This document shows, one piece after another, positions 23,123 through 34,143 of a DNA stretch of 64,000 nt. Both the position numbers and the translations under genes were made by a program. Source of the DNA: Ramazzottius varieornatus (lineage: Eukaryota > Tardigrada > Eutardigrada > Parachela > Ramazzottiidae); assembly GCA_001949185.1 (NCBI GenBank), contig BDGG01000008.1, forward strand, positions 555,648-619,647, in the 5' to 3' direction. The notes below the pieces were generated by a model that saw only the letters and a program-made list of their open reading frames with translations, ran no database searches and was not told the origin of the DNA. Each line of letters starts with the position of its first letter. The stretch's first letter is position 1.

Positions 23123-23374
23123 TGGCAGTTGCGGTACTGGCTATAAGGTAATATGTTATACTGTATGACATGACACAACATGAAATGTTCTGGTTCTGAA
23201 GTTTTCGTTTTCCGTTTTCTAAACTCCAAAGTTTCTTCCTTCGGGTCGTCTTCCTACGCGCTCATAACGCAAAGCTTTCTCTAGTGTGGGCCTGTGACCT
23301 AGGTGGGAGCGTTCTTCGCACCAGACGACTGTGCCGTGTCCGACCGGAATTTGGAAAAGTAGACATCTCGGAGG

Positions 23375-24138
23375 ATGGAGCAGCGCACCACAGCACAACA
23401 GCTAGAGGAATTTCGACGTCGCAAGGCACGGGAAATGACGATAATTAAAGCTAAACCCAGTACACCACTGCCTTCGATGGACAATAAGCTGCTCGCTGTC
23501 CCAGGGTCCCCTATAACCACCGAAAGCCCAACATCGAAAGCAGACACGCGCAAGATGGACGGATGCCACGAGCGTCGGGACCAACAAGTTTGTATGCCAG
23601 TGTGGTGGACCAGATTGTCGACGTGGATGTATAACGCGGTAAGGCTATGAGATGGCAGTGTTTGAACTCTGAAGTGGGGCTATTATTGATAATACCGAAT
23701 AATGATGTGTTTTGTGTGTTGAAGGTAATGCCCGATCATATCTTAGGAAATCCGGCCAACAATGGGCCATCCCATTCAACGGAAAACCTCAGCGGACCAG
23801 AGGATAACGAGGAGACAGAAGTCGTGAACCTTGCGGACCAGAGCTCCTCCACTGTACCAGTTACAACGACCCAGAGGATTCAGCTGTCCCTCCATTCCGT
23901 TTACCTATGGTGGATATTGGCCTGGATATGTGGTTGGGCGCTAGCTATCAGATATGGATGGGGTGCTGTGTACTTCAGTCTTTCCGTCTTGCTAGTGATA
24001 TGGAAGAGCTTAGAAAGGTCCCGACGCCGGAAGCGCGGAGAACGCAGTGCGTACTCGGTGTTCAACGAGAATTGTGAACGCATCGAAGGGACGTTGGATG
24101 CTGAACAGTTACAGCGGACCATGTTTCTCGGGATCTGA
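23375..24138 (+). CDS. SAYSD1: SAYSvFN domain-containing protein 1
   Basis: Two exons, 23375-23638 and 23725-24138 (intron 86 bases, phase 0), 225 residues. The N-terminus is MEQRTTAQQLEEFRRRKARE, a charged helix typical of the family. After a Ser/Thr/Pro-rich linker come one or two membrane segments (residues ~150-190, WWILAWICGWALAIRYGWGAVYFSLSVLLVIW). The C-terminal signature follows: RSAYSVFNENCERIEGTLDAEQ. SAYSD1 is an ER membrane protein reported to sense UFMylated, stalled ribosomes at the translocon. The gene converges with eIF3h (215 bases between stops). The ATG at 23375 is the first in frame and gives the expected N-terminus. Confidence 0.92.
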
Positions 24139-24352
24139 AAGAGGCCTTGTAGTATAGAGCCGTGCGACACTTCCGCTTGTTTACTCTATGTTGCTACAAA
24201 GGACGAACTAACGGACCGCCGTCTGGTAGTTGTGATATTTTCTAAAATTTATGGTGGTGAAACAAACAGCTTCGTACAAACAAGGATACCCATAATTCAC
24301 TTTCAAGCTTACTTATAAGAAAACATAAATATCGAAAGTCAGTTAGAGTCAA

Positions 24353-25919
24353 TTACTGGTTAGGCTGAACTTCCTTATGGATAGCCGACACAAACGCCGC
24401 AGAGCTGTCTTTCAGTTTTCCTTGTAACGCCTCGGCCATCTGCATCTTACTGAGGCTCTGAGCTGAGAACTGTCCAATCTTGTCGCAGTATTGGCTAACC
24501 TGCGCAGCAGTAAGAACGATGTCCGCCCTGGGTGAATCGGGGAAAGGACGAGGAAACATCTGGTTGATTTCGTCCTCCGTTAAGAGGGGCTCTCCCTTTG
24601 CTTGCCGCTGGGCATTCTGCAACACCGAACAGTTGGTCAAACATCGTCTCACATTGTACCAAGAGCAGTTACCTTTCGTTGCACGATACGGATCCTGTCA
24701 GACTGAAGACGCTGGATTCGCTTCTGGTGATTGGTCAACTTAGCGTTCTCCGACAGAAGATGATCGACTCCTTCCAACAGTAATCCGACGTTCTTCTCGA
24801 GAATGTTACTACGGAAAATGGTCGATACACACAACAGTGAAACAATCATGATCAAGCAAGAGCGATTTCTGTTTATCAAAACCACGCATCGCTGACATAG
24901 GAAGGAGAGTGAAGTCCCGAGCCTAGACACTACTGACCACACGCGTACCTGGTGGATAGGTCGAGGAACGGACGTTTGTTGGGCGATGGGGCTATAACTT
25001 CCAGCTCGCTCAACATAGCATTAACGAAGTGGCTGTTCTTGATACGGATGGGAATCTCTTGGAATAAGGTCTCTACGTTGATCTTGGCTTGTCGAACGCT
25101 ACGAAGAAAGACAACTAATTACTAACTAATTCAACCACCAACTAGCCACAATCCCGGACGCGTACCTTTCCATGGAGAATTCTAGTCCATCTTTCTTGAC
25201 TATATTCATGATCTCGGGACCGAGGCGATAGGCCTTTAACGTCAGCAAACCTTGAGATGTTCGCACTGGGTCGTAAATCAAGACGACGGATTCTTCCACG
25301 GCGGACTGGTACGCGTACTGCGCCTCGAAGACTTCGCGATTCAAAAACGAGCCAAATACGGCGCTCTTATACCATCCCACAACCATATTATCGATACCTT
25401 GTTGGCGCAGACGGCGATTCATCTCGTCCGAGTAATCTGCAACAAATTCCCGTTAGAGCTAACAATCAACACACAATCAAAGACACCAAAGTAGCCAGTA
25501 CCCGCCACGCTGAGCTTAATCAACTATGATCTATGCGTGTTCATATTTCGCACTCCGGGATGACATTCGGTACGCGTAGGAACATGTCACTTTCAACAGC
25601 CTACCGTCCGCTTCCTGATCCGTAGTCTCGCCTCGCAGTGAGGGATAAGCATATGTTATTTCCAGACGTTCTGCTTCGAGTAGACCGCATAGATAACCCT
25701 CAGCATGTTCACCGAGACTTCGCAGTTCCTCGCACTGCTTGATGATTTGCATCACGACCTACATAGCACAATCACACGGTTATTTCTCGTTGTTACAGAC
25801 ATCCACAAATGACCGAAAGGTCTAGAGAACATCAAGCCTACCAAAGCGTTCAGCTGAACAATTTGAGCCGGGCTCTCATCAGCGCGTCCAGGACCATCGA
25901 GATCTCTCCTTGTAGCCAT
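24353..25919 (-). CDS. EIF3H: Eukaryotic translation initiation factor 3 subunit h
   Basis: Six exons in phase: 25842-25919, 25605-25758, 25166-25436, 24949-25098, 24673-24808 and 24353-24616, 350 residues. This MPN-domain subunit of the eIF3 complex helps load mRNA on the 40S ribosome. The MPN region covers residues ~20-180: LVVMQIIKQCEE, then AEGYLCGLLEAERLEITYAYP, then VVGWYKSAVFGSF and EESVVLIYDP. The middle has IPIRIKNSHFVNAMLSELE. The C-terminus carries a helix with QRQAKGEPLLTEDEINQMF and ends in the family-typical YCDKIGQFSAQSLSKMQMAEALQ. It lacks the full JAMM metal-binding motif, as eIF3h does generally. The start ATG at 25919 precedes a short acidic leader. Confidence 0.93.
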
Positions 25920-26692
25920 GTTTCTATCGCAGCACAAGAATTCTCAGAGAAAACAACAGCTCTCCTTGAGCAATATTCCTGGAAAACAACTTGGACAAGT
26001 TAAGCAATCGAAATCTGTTCTGGAGTCTGGACGAAGATTAGTTCAGACCGGCCGACTTCCGTTGTTGTACAGTGTACGTGTTGTAAGATTGGAACTTCAA
26101 TCGCGAATTGCGAAATCTGGTCCAAGAGATTTCTGATTCATGCCAAATTCATGGCGGGCCGGAGAGGTCGCCCTGCAAAACGATGACCAATCAATCGATC
26201 CGTGCTATCATCAATTTAATGACGTGATTGTGATGCTGTCAAGCCATGAGGTGGTGCCCCAACGGTGGCCGGAAATTATGGAATTATGAAATTATGAAGT
26301 TACGGCCTTATCGGAGCGCTGCTTTATGAACTTATGAACTGTGAAGTTGTATCACTTCCATTCAATCCGCTGGTGTGAGCTCACCGAGCTGTGCTCTCTC
26401 TTGTATGTGCGAGCTCCGCGGATTGTAAGTCTCAAGTTAGCAAAGTGGTTGAAGTCTGCCTCCGAAGAATGCAGCTCTCTTTGACGGTTCAATGTTCCTT
26501 GTTATGACCGTAAATGCGATGTTCTTTTTATAGCCGCATCGCCAAGAAAGCCTCGGATCCGGGATTAGTCTGTATGCGGAACGTGCATTGAGGTGGGATG
26601 CTGACCCTGCAACCCCTCTTCACGGTGCTTCCTGATGAATGACCATTCGGAATAATTTCTTACTGGATACCTATCAGCAGAATATCGTGAAG
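25920..26692. other. Divergent spacer between eIF3h and the GRAF gene
   Basis: This probably holds both promoters, since the two genes point away from each other. A short run of imperfect repeats (GAATTATGAAATTATGAAGTTA) lies at about 26272-26298. No coding exon is evident; an in-frame ATG at 26639 could extend the GRAF N-terminus by 18 residues. Confidence 0.45.
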
Positions 26693-29600
26693 ATGGTTCT
26701 AAAGGCGCTGGAGTTCAAGGATTGCGCTCTGGACGATCCAGAGTTCCGCCATGTAAGTTATCGTGCGCAACACTATGCAATTTCTTTTGATGTGTTTCTA
26801 TCCGCTGGTGCTTTTCGCAGAATCTGCAGCAACATGAGAAAGAACTGGAACGCTCAAATCGGGATATTAAGCAACTGATAAAGGAATGCACTGACGTGAT
26901 TACCGCTTCTATAAGTAAGTCTGGTTCTCTACGTGTCTTCTCTTTCTGGATTGTCATCGCTACTAACGAACCCTTTGGCTTATTGCACCGTTTGCTTTTT
27001 GCCAGCTCTGTCGAGGCTGCAGAAACAGCTGGCTGGAAATCTGATGGATTTTAATTTCGAAACCCTCGGAGAAAGCAAGACGGATGACGAGCTGGCCATC
27101 TCGCAGTCCCTCAAGGAGTTTGGACGAATCCTCCGCGATATCGAAGAAGAAAGGATGAAAATTGTGCGTCTCAGATTTCATCCGAGTCGTTTGCCTGTCT
27201 TGAAACTGACCGGCGTTTCTCTTGACAGTTCAACAACGCCATGGACCAGTTTATCCGCCCATTGGAGGACTTCCGGCGGAAGCAGATTGGAAACGTGAAG
27301 GTACGATTTTGCATGAATATGAATACGTGTGCTTTGTGTATGAATGTGAAGTGCCGAAGCATGGTATATCGCTATTGTGAGTACGGCGAACGATTTGGTT
27401 TTACCGTATTATACTATCGATTCTTGGTCGTTACAGGCGGAGAAGAAGGTTTTTGACAAGGAGTCATCCAAGTTTTACCAGTCACAGGAGAAACACCTGA
27501 GTCTTTCCGCCAAAAAAGACGAAGGTGTATTACGTGAAGCTGATGTTGATCTCCAGCTTCAGAAACGTCATTTCATCCAAGCCTCCCTACGTTATGTGAA
27601 GGCTATACAGGAAGTTCACGAGAGGAAGAAGTTCGAGTTCGTCGAAACGGTAAGTGGCCGCAATTCTGTAGGACCTGCGTTTAGATTCTGGAGGCGACCT
27701 CTAGAATTTATATCAATTTCAGCTTTGGAGTTTCATGTACAGCTGGATGAACTTCTTCAAGATCAGTAAGGAAATAGCCTGTGAAGCACGGCAAGCGCGG
27801 AACAGTGAACATGTTCCTATTCTTACTTTCCATGTTTGCAGGTTACGATGTAACAAAAGAATACGAGCCATATATGAAGGATTTACAGGTTCGCGTCCAG
27901 AAGGTAAGCTTGTGTACAGTGGTGCTATCTTCTCTTCTTCTCCATGCTTGTGTATAATGTTTGAAAAGTTTAAGTTCGTTTACCCGAATAGTATTTGAGG
28001 AACTCTTAATTAAACAGTGTTATCTTTTTACGATGTTTTCCGAGATACATGTAATATTTGAATTATTTATCTCTGCCATTCACTGTGTTTATTTTAGACT
28101 CGCGACAACTTCAACACCTTTTGTACAGAGGCAGATGCATTGATGAACAAGATAGTAAGTGCGCAGAAAAGATTCATTTCAATATGATCAGTGATCTTAT
28201 TTCCAAAATTTCACCCATAGAAGACGAATGAGAACGTTGTCGGCGAGGAAAACTGTGCTCCGATAAGTGGATTTCTGTACCTTATGGAGAAAAGTACGTT
28301 TTCCTTTGTTTGGCTTCTCTGTGCCAGCGATCGTATCTGAAAGTTGTGAATGCGGACGTATCATAGAAACATTCTGTGCTCCACAGAAGCCTTTGCGACA
28401 ACATGGACAAAGCACTACTGTACATATGACAAGTCCTCAAGACTGCTGACAGTGGTAAGGCAAACAATAGTGACATTCTGTAGAACCTGAAATTTGGAAA
28501 CGATTCAGCGCCACGAACCAACTTTGCCGTTCATTTCTTTCAGTTACCCTTCTCGCACACTCATGGCAAAGCAACTGGCGCTCCTGATGTGTACACGCTG
28601 AAGACCTGCTTCCGGTAAGACATGGTAACTGCTGCACATCTTCCCTTCGTGAGATTTGAGATACGTGTTGTTTTCAGGCGTTCGAATGACAGTATTGACA
28701 AGCGATTCTGCTTCGACATTGCTGTAGAGGGAAATGCCAATACCATGACTTTTCAGTCCTTGTCCGAAGAGGACCGATCTCGATGGATTGATGCTATGGA
28801 CGGTAAAGAACCGGTTAGTAGTGGACTCAGGTGGTTTCCCGCAATGGTACCTGCAAGGCCTTGATTGTTCGTAGATTTACGAGCAGCCCTGGAAGACTGC
28901 AACAAAGGAACCCGAATGTAAGTAAATTTCAATCTGGATTCGACTTGCGGCTGAGACGTATCATTCGTAGTTGCCACTTCACTGAACGACGCCGGATTTC
29001 GCTTCGTAACAACCTGCTTCGATGCAATAGAGAGACGGGGTGAGATATTGGACCTATCGGCTTTTCCACCGCGTCCTCAACGGGCAATGGGAATATCTTA
29101 TAAAAGTTTTAGGCATACAGGAGCAAGGACTGTATCGAGTTTCCGGTGTGAACTCGAAAGCCATGCGGCTTTTGCAAGTTTCGCTTGGTGAGACTAGGCT
29201 TTTCTTAGGCTGCGAGACCATGCTCCTCCGCTGAAGTACTTCTAATCTTGTCGGAATTTTTATCTTACACAGAAAACAGTGAGAAGTTCGACTTATCGGA
29301 CGAGAACGAGTGGGAATTGCGAACGCTGACAAGTGCCGTCAAAGCTTATTTCAGGTAAAATACTCGCGCATTGTACTGTATGTGGCGCGGTACAGTTGAT
29401 CGGTAAAGCGAATAAACACGTAACTGAGAAATCATTTAGGTTGCTACCCGAACCTCTCATGACTTTCCGACTGCACAAGCCTCTGATTGAAGCCGCCAGT
29501 AAGTAGAGGCTGTAGAATGATGTGTGCCAAGATTGGCATTCAGTGAAACGGACTTTTTACTGTAGAGAAAGACAGCAAAGCCGAGCGTGTGAGTGAGATC

Positions 29601-31183
29601 CACTTCCTGGTCCACACTTTGCCAGAGAAGAAGGAACGCAAGATGCTGGAGCTTCTGATACGGCACCTGGCAAAGTAAGAACCCATATCCGTCTGTTATC
29701 CTCCAGTTGAGCCACAGGGACAGATCATATTCGACGTAGTAAAACGATTGGAAGCTGACGTTTGGTGATTTTGTCTTTTCAGAGTTGCAGCAAACTCAAA
29801 CCGAAACCTGATGACTTCCGCGAACCTCGGAGTGTGCTTCGGCCCATCTTTACTTCGTCCAAGAGAAGAAAGTGTAGCTGCTTTGGTGGACATCAAGTTC
29901 TGCAATGTCGTCATCGAAATCCTCATTGACAACTGGCAAAAGGTAGGATTGTACTGTTTATGTCCACCGAAAGACTCGCGTGCTACCTTTGACCAGCCTT
30001 TACTTATCTCAGGTTTTCGGTGCACCGCCAATGGGAGCTTCCAGACTTGGCGTTGGCGTGCCCTCCAAACCGGAAGTTGGCCAGTTGTCTCGCAGCAGTC
30101 CGTCCTCAGTCTCCGGCTCTTCCCCTCAAGAACGTCTTCGGAACAAGTTCTCCACCCTGCACAAAAGAGAAGCACCCGTGGATGTTGCGTATAAGCACCA
30201 TCAGCCAGTTGCTGCAACGGAAGAGAAGCCAAAGAACCTCACGTTTCTCCCCTCGACAAGATCGACCGAGCACTTGAACAATAGTTCCTCTGTATATTAC
30301 TCAGTTCCTTTCGAAGAGCCCACAGTCAATGGCACAAGAGAACACAATGGTCCTGTGGTGCTACGAGACCACCCTCGGTCTTCTTCCGATGGTCGAGTCG
30401 CCAGTGTGGTGGCTCGATTGTCAGCGCCGGTGCCTTACTCGGGCTTCAACAGCCCTTTCAACCGACAGCCCCTGCCCATGGCCGTCCACGACGGGCCGCG
30501 GGACGGAAGAAAGAACTCTGATGGGACAGTCACGGCCAAACCCCTGACGTCGTGGTCGGCTGAGAATGGATCTGAGCTGGGCAACTCGGGAACGAGATCA
30601 GGTTCGACCAGCACACGGGGGAGCGTGCAGAGTCTCCAAGGGAAACCGCAGTCCGCTGGCAAACCTGAAAGAGCAACTGTCCTCCCGGTGTCTTTCACTT
30701 CGCAGCTGTCTCCCTCGGATGGTGCTAGCAAATCTGCGATAAAGTATTATCCTTCATAATTTCATGTTTTTAACGGTATTGAAATTGGTTTTCGTGTCTG
30801 CAGTCTTCTCCAGTTGACTTCTTCTTTTGTCGTTTTCAGGAGTATAGCGTCGTCGCCGTTGCAAGCTTCGCTCCATGACCATCGGAACTCTTCGGATCCT
30901 TGTCCAAGCAAAAGGAAGGTTCGGACGTTGTTCCAGTGCCACGCTGATGCACCTTCTGAGCTTTCTTTTGAGCCTGATGAAATTATCACCTCGGGTATGG
31001 AGCCAGCATCTAAATTGTGCTAGGTTGATCGTTGGCGTCACTTCGACGAGCAACCCTCCAATCATGTTTTTGGTTTTTGTAGTCCGTCAGTCGATCGAAC
31101 CTGGCTGGCTGTATGGCGAGCTACGGGGTAAGACCGGACTGATACCAGAGAACTACGTGGAGGATCTTCCGGATGGCTCATAG
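26693..31183 (+). CDS. GRAF/oligophrenin-family RhoGAP (BAR-PH-RhoGAP-SH3)
   Basis: About 22 short exons all join in phase, from the ATG at 26693 to TAG 31181-31183. BAR domain: 26693-28154, starting MVLKALEFKDCALDDPEFRH. PH domain: about 28221-28813, with SGFLYLMEK, TKHYCTYDKSSRLLTV and the motif SLSEEDRSRWIDAMDGKEP. RhoGAP: 28875-29942, with QEQGLYRVSGVNS (arginine finger), LPEPLMTF and ANLGVCFGPSLLRP. A Ser/Pro-rich linker fills the 731-base exon 30013-30743. SH3: 30840-30994 plus 31083-31183, with SELSFEPDEIIT and EPGWLYGELRGKTGLIPENYVE. The SH3 places it with ARHGAP26/10/42 rather than oligophrenin-1. Such proteins bend membrane, bind dynamin and inactivate Rho/Cdc42 in clathrin-independent uptake. 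The upstream ATG at 26639 is possible, but homology begins at 26693. The donor at 30743 (AAA|GTATTA) is weak yet in phase. Confidence 0.93.
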
Positions 31184-32009
31184 TTTCTGAATTCTTCCGA
31201 ACGTAAAGTGCCTCTTTTGACGCATGAAAGTGATTTTTACGTTTAAAATAGATTCATCTTTCGAAGGACTTTTACCGAAGGTGCAGAGTTTGTTTTTTGC
31301 TCAATACAACGAGTATTTTTCAGCATCTCAATGCACGTTGCCTGAACGCAAAGTATTTTAGATCTGGTCTATCAATTTGCTCTTTCTGCATAACTTTATG
31401 AACACTAGATTATTTCAGGATCAGAATTGGTAAGTGTTTGCTTCCGCTTCCGGATATACGTGGATGTTCCCTGCATCTTGACATCGGTACGACATGGTTC
31501 TTGAAACTTTTCTTCGGTCTGGTTTGTAGGCTCTGGTTCGTGGTTAGTATCCGAAACACTTGTCGTTGTGTTGCTCATCATAGCACGGTCTTTTGCGACT
31601 CTCCGGAAGGCGGAAAAGCTTTTCCGGCCTTTCCGGTCCTGCGCACCGGACAGTGGTCACTCATGTGGCTTGCAGCACGTACGTCAGGAGTATCAATGAG
31701 GTATACTTATATAGCGACGCACGGACGCACCTGCGATCGTTCATCCAACTGTACGAACGCGTACGCCTGCTGAGGTTGCGCCATGGAAATTCCACTCAGA
31801 TCTCTGTTTACCATGTTTTCGTTTTGCTCGCTACTTTGATCTGTCGGCGCAGCTTCTACATCTTTGCGTCGGACTGATTATCATCGTCGTAGGACGGGGA
31901 CTCGATAAGCGCAGTTTCGGTTGACCGTCGAAGAAGAGAATCATCAGCTTTTCACACTGAAGCCGACTTCCGGTGTCAGGTAAACCCTGTTTCTTCCTTC
32001 CGTGCTTGG
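31184..32009. other. Spacer between the GRAF and UVDE genes
   Basis: No convincing exon. It should hold the GRAF 3' UTR and the UVDE promoter and 5' UTR. Confidence 0.4.
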
Positions 32010-34143
32010 ATGACAGTATCTGCTTCTTTTCGTGTCCTCCGGCAGCTTCTATCGACGTCGACACCAGTCGGTCCCATATCTTATAGGTTATTATCAAGCT
32101 TCACCATGAATCCTCATCTAAATCTGGGATATTGCTGCCTGAATACCGTCCTCCGTGAAGACGATGTGTTTTGTTCGAGAACCATGCGATTGGCCACGTT
32201 CAACGAGAAAGGACTGGAATACGCACAAGAGCTCGCTTTGCAGAACCTGCAGGATATGCTGCCCATCATAGAATGGAACGAGAAGCACGGTATCAAGCTA
32301 TTCCGAGTGTCTTCGGACATGTTCCCTCTGGCATCACACCCGGACTGTGCCTATCCCCTGGACTTTGCTCAACCTCTGCTTAGCCAAATCGGCGACCTGG
32401 CTAGAAAGTACGGCCATCGCTTGACCATGCATCCTAGCCAACACCACGTTTTGACCAACAAGACGGAGAAAACCTTTCAGATGACAGCTTTAGGTAAATA
32501 CTTGACGTACGAGTCAAGCAGTCCATGTCGGCTATGATGGATAAATTGGGCACCCCTCTTACAATAAATGCCATACATGCAAAATTCAGGGTGACCGACT
32601 TGTATTGCTTGTCAGCTGCCAGCCTGCCACTGGGTAATGATCAGGTTGGTCCATTTTCATGATTGTTTATCATAGGCTTGGACCATCACGCGGAAATTCT
32701 GGACCGTATGGGGATGGACAGTTCTGCTGTAATGGTTATCCATGGTGGGGGAGTGTACGGCAATAAACCCGAAGCGTTGAAGACTTTCGAGGAGAACTTC
32801 ATGCGTCTGAAGGAATCAACGCGAAATCGATTGGTTCTTGAAAACGACGAAATGGTAAATTCCATTAAATCCTCCAGTTTTTTGCAAATTGATAATGATG
32901 AAGTTCTTACATTACTTTCTTCATAGGCTTATACGATCGAAGATTTATTACCAACGAGCCAGAAGCTGAAGATTCCGATCGTTATCGGTATGTCTCCAAA
33001 TTAATAAAACAGACGAAAGTTTACTGGTGGGATTCGATTGAGTGTAGAAGGATTTCGAACATTGTTTTTATATGGAGTGTTTCTACAGATTATCACCATG
33101 ATCTCATTTGCCCAAGCTCGAAACCCGCAGAAGCCTACCATGACGAAGTTTTCGCAGTCTGGGACGAGCGAGGCATCAAGCCCAAGGTCCACGTTTCCCA
33201 AAGTCCCGTGGATGTCGATATGAGTAGCAAAACTGCCCGGCGCAAACATGGCGACTACATCGATGTCTTGCCTGACTCCTTGCTAAGCCTAAATCGTGAC
33301 ATCGATGTCATGTTTGAAGCCAAGATGAAAGAACAAGCTGTCCTTCGCTACCGCGGGATAATGAGCGGCGAAATCCAGACTGACCGGACAACATTTGAAG
33401 TTCCCATGACTTTGACCGTTGAAGAGATGAAGGAAGAAAAGAAGCTTCTAAAGAAGACAAAGTCTCCCTCTAAAGCGGTATCGTGACGATTTTAATAGCA
33501 CCAATGGGACTTCGGCAAACTGACTCGAAAAGACGGATTTTCCAAGTGGCGCACGCTTTCACTTAATAGCACTGAAAAGGCGCGCCACTGAGAAAACGAT
33601 CGTAAGGAGTTGGTTGACATGCTCCCGAATAGGAGAGAGATTTTCTTGATCGTTGGAAATATTCTACTGTAAGAAGTTCAGGAATGGGTTTTACTTTTAC
33701 AGAAGTCGTTATGCGAGGAATGTGAAGGTGAGGTTATCGAGACGGTGAAAGTTGAGAGGAAGGTAATCGTGAAGGCGAAAGCAGCGCCGAAGAAAGCGCC
33801 GGCGAAGAAAGAACCAAAGAAAGCAACAGTGGCATCTGCTAAGAAAACTCCTCAGATAGCTACACCAAAGAAGAAAGCGCCGAGGGGAATGTGGGTGGAT
33901 ATGTCTGCCTTGGAAGAACACAAGCGTATCAAGAAGCTGATTCGTGAGGCGGTGAAAGAACCCACACTTCCTAAGGGCCGCACGACGTCTTCAGCAGGAC
34001 AACCGCAGTCCGCTGCGGATCTACCACAGATCTGTGTAGCCAGCGGGAGCGCTAGAAAGCGTGGAAGGCCAGCTGCCGCTGCGAAACGTCCCGCACCAAA
34101 GACAGCGCCTGCAAAGCAAGCGACTTCGAAGAAAGGAAAGTAG
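32010..34143 (+). CDS. UV damage endonuclease (UVDE/Uve1 type) with basic H1-like tail
   Basis: Five coding exons in phase: 32010-32493, 32676-32854, 32937-32997, 33089-33477 and 33703-34143, 517 residues. UVDE nicks DNA 5' of UV photoproducts and other lesions and starts an alternative excision repair. Family motifs in order: LGYCCLNT and FCSRTMRLATF, LFRVSSDMFPLASH, LTMHPSQHHVL, LDHHAEILDRMG, VIHGGGVYG, LVLENDE, PIVIDYHHD, KPKVHVSQS, RKHGDYID and FEAKMKEQAVLRY. From memory of the bacterial structure, the metal-binding His/Glu/Asp positions all appear kept. The family tyrosine after HPxQ is histidine here. The first 32 residues contain Arg, Ser and Thr but no acid, like a mitochondrial leader; a second ATG at 32106 starts just before the domain. 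The last exon encodes 146 Lys/Ala/Pro-rich residues with an AT-hook-like KRGRPA. UVDE is known from fungi and bacteria but absent from most animals, so ancient transfer is likely. Confidence 0.92.
33544..33590 (+). repeat. Foldback repeat copy 5
   Basis: AAGTGGCGCAC and GCGCGCCACT arms, followed by AACGATCG. It lies inside the last intron of the UV damage endonuclease gene (33478-33702). Confidence 0.75.

Larger units (their letters stand above)
12642..23374. other. Gene-poor stretch of about 10.7 kb
   Basis: I find no supported gene here. Open frames are short and lack family likeness, with one doubtful remnant near 19.2-19.6 kb on the minus strand. The stretch holds foldback repeat copies 2-4, an AT-rich patch at 21.9 kb and a possible TA-flanked mobile element at 22.6-23.1 kb. 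Its left part lies upstream of EcR, so it may contain EcR 5' UTR exons and control elements. Confidence 0.45.
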
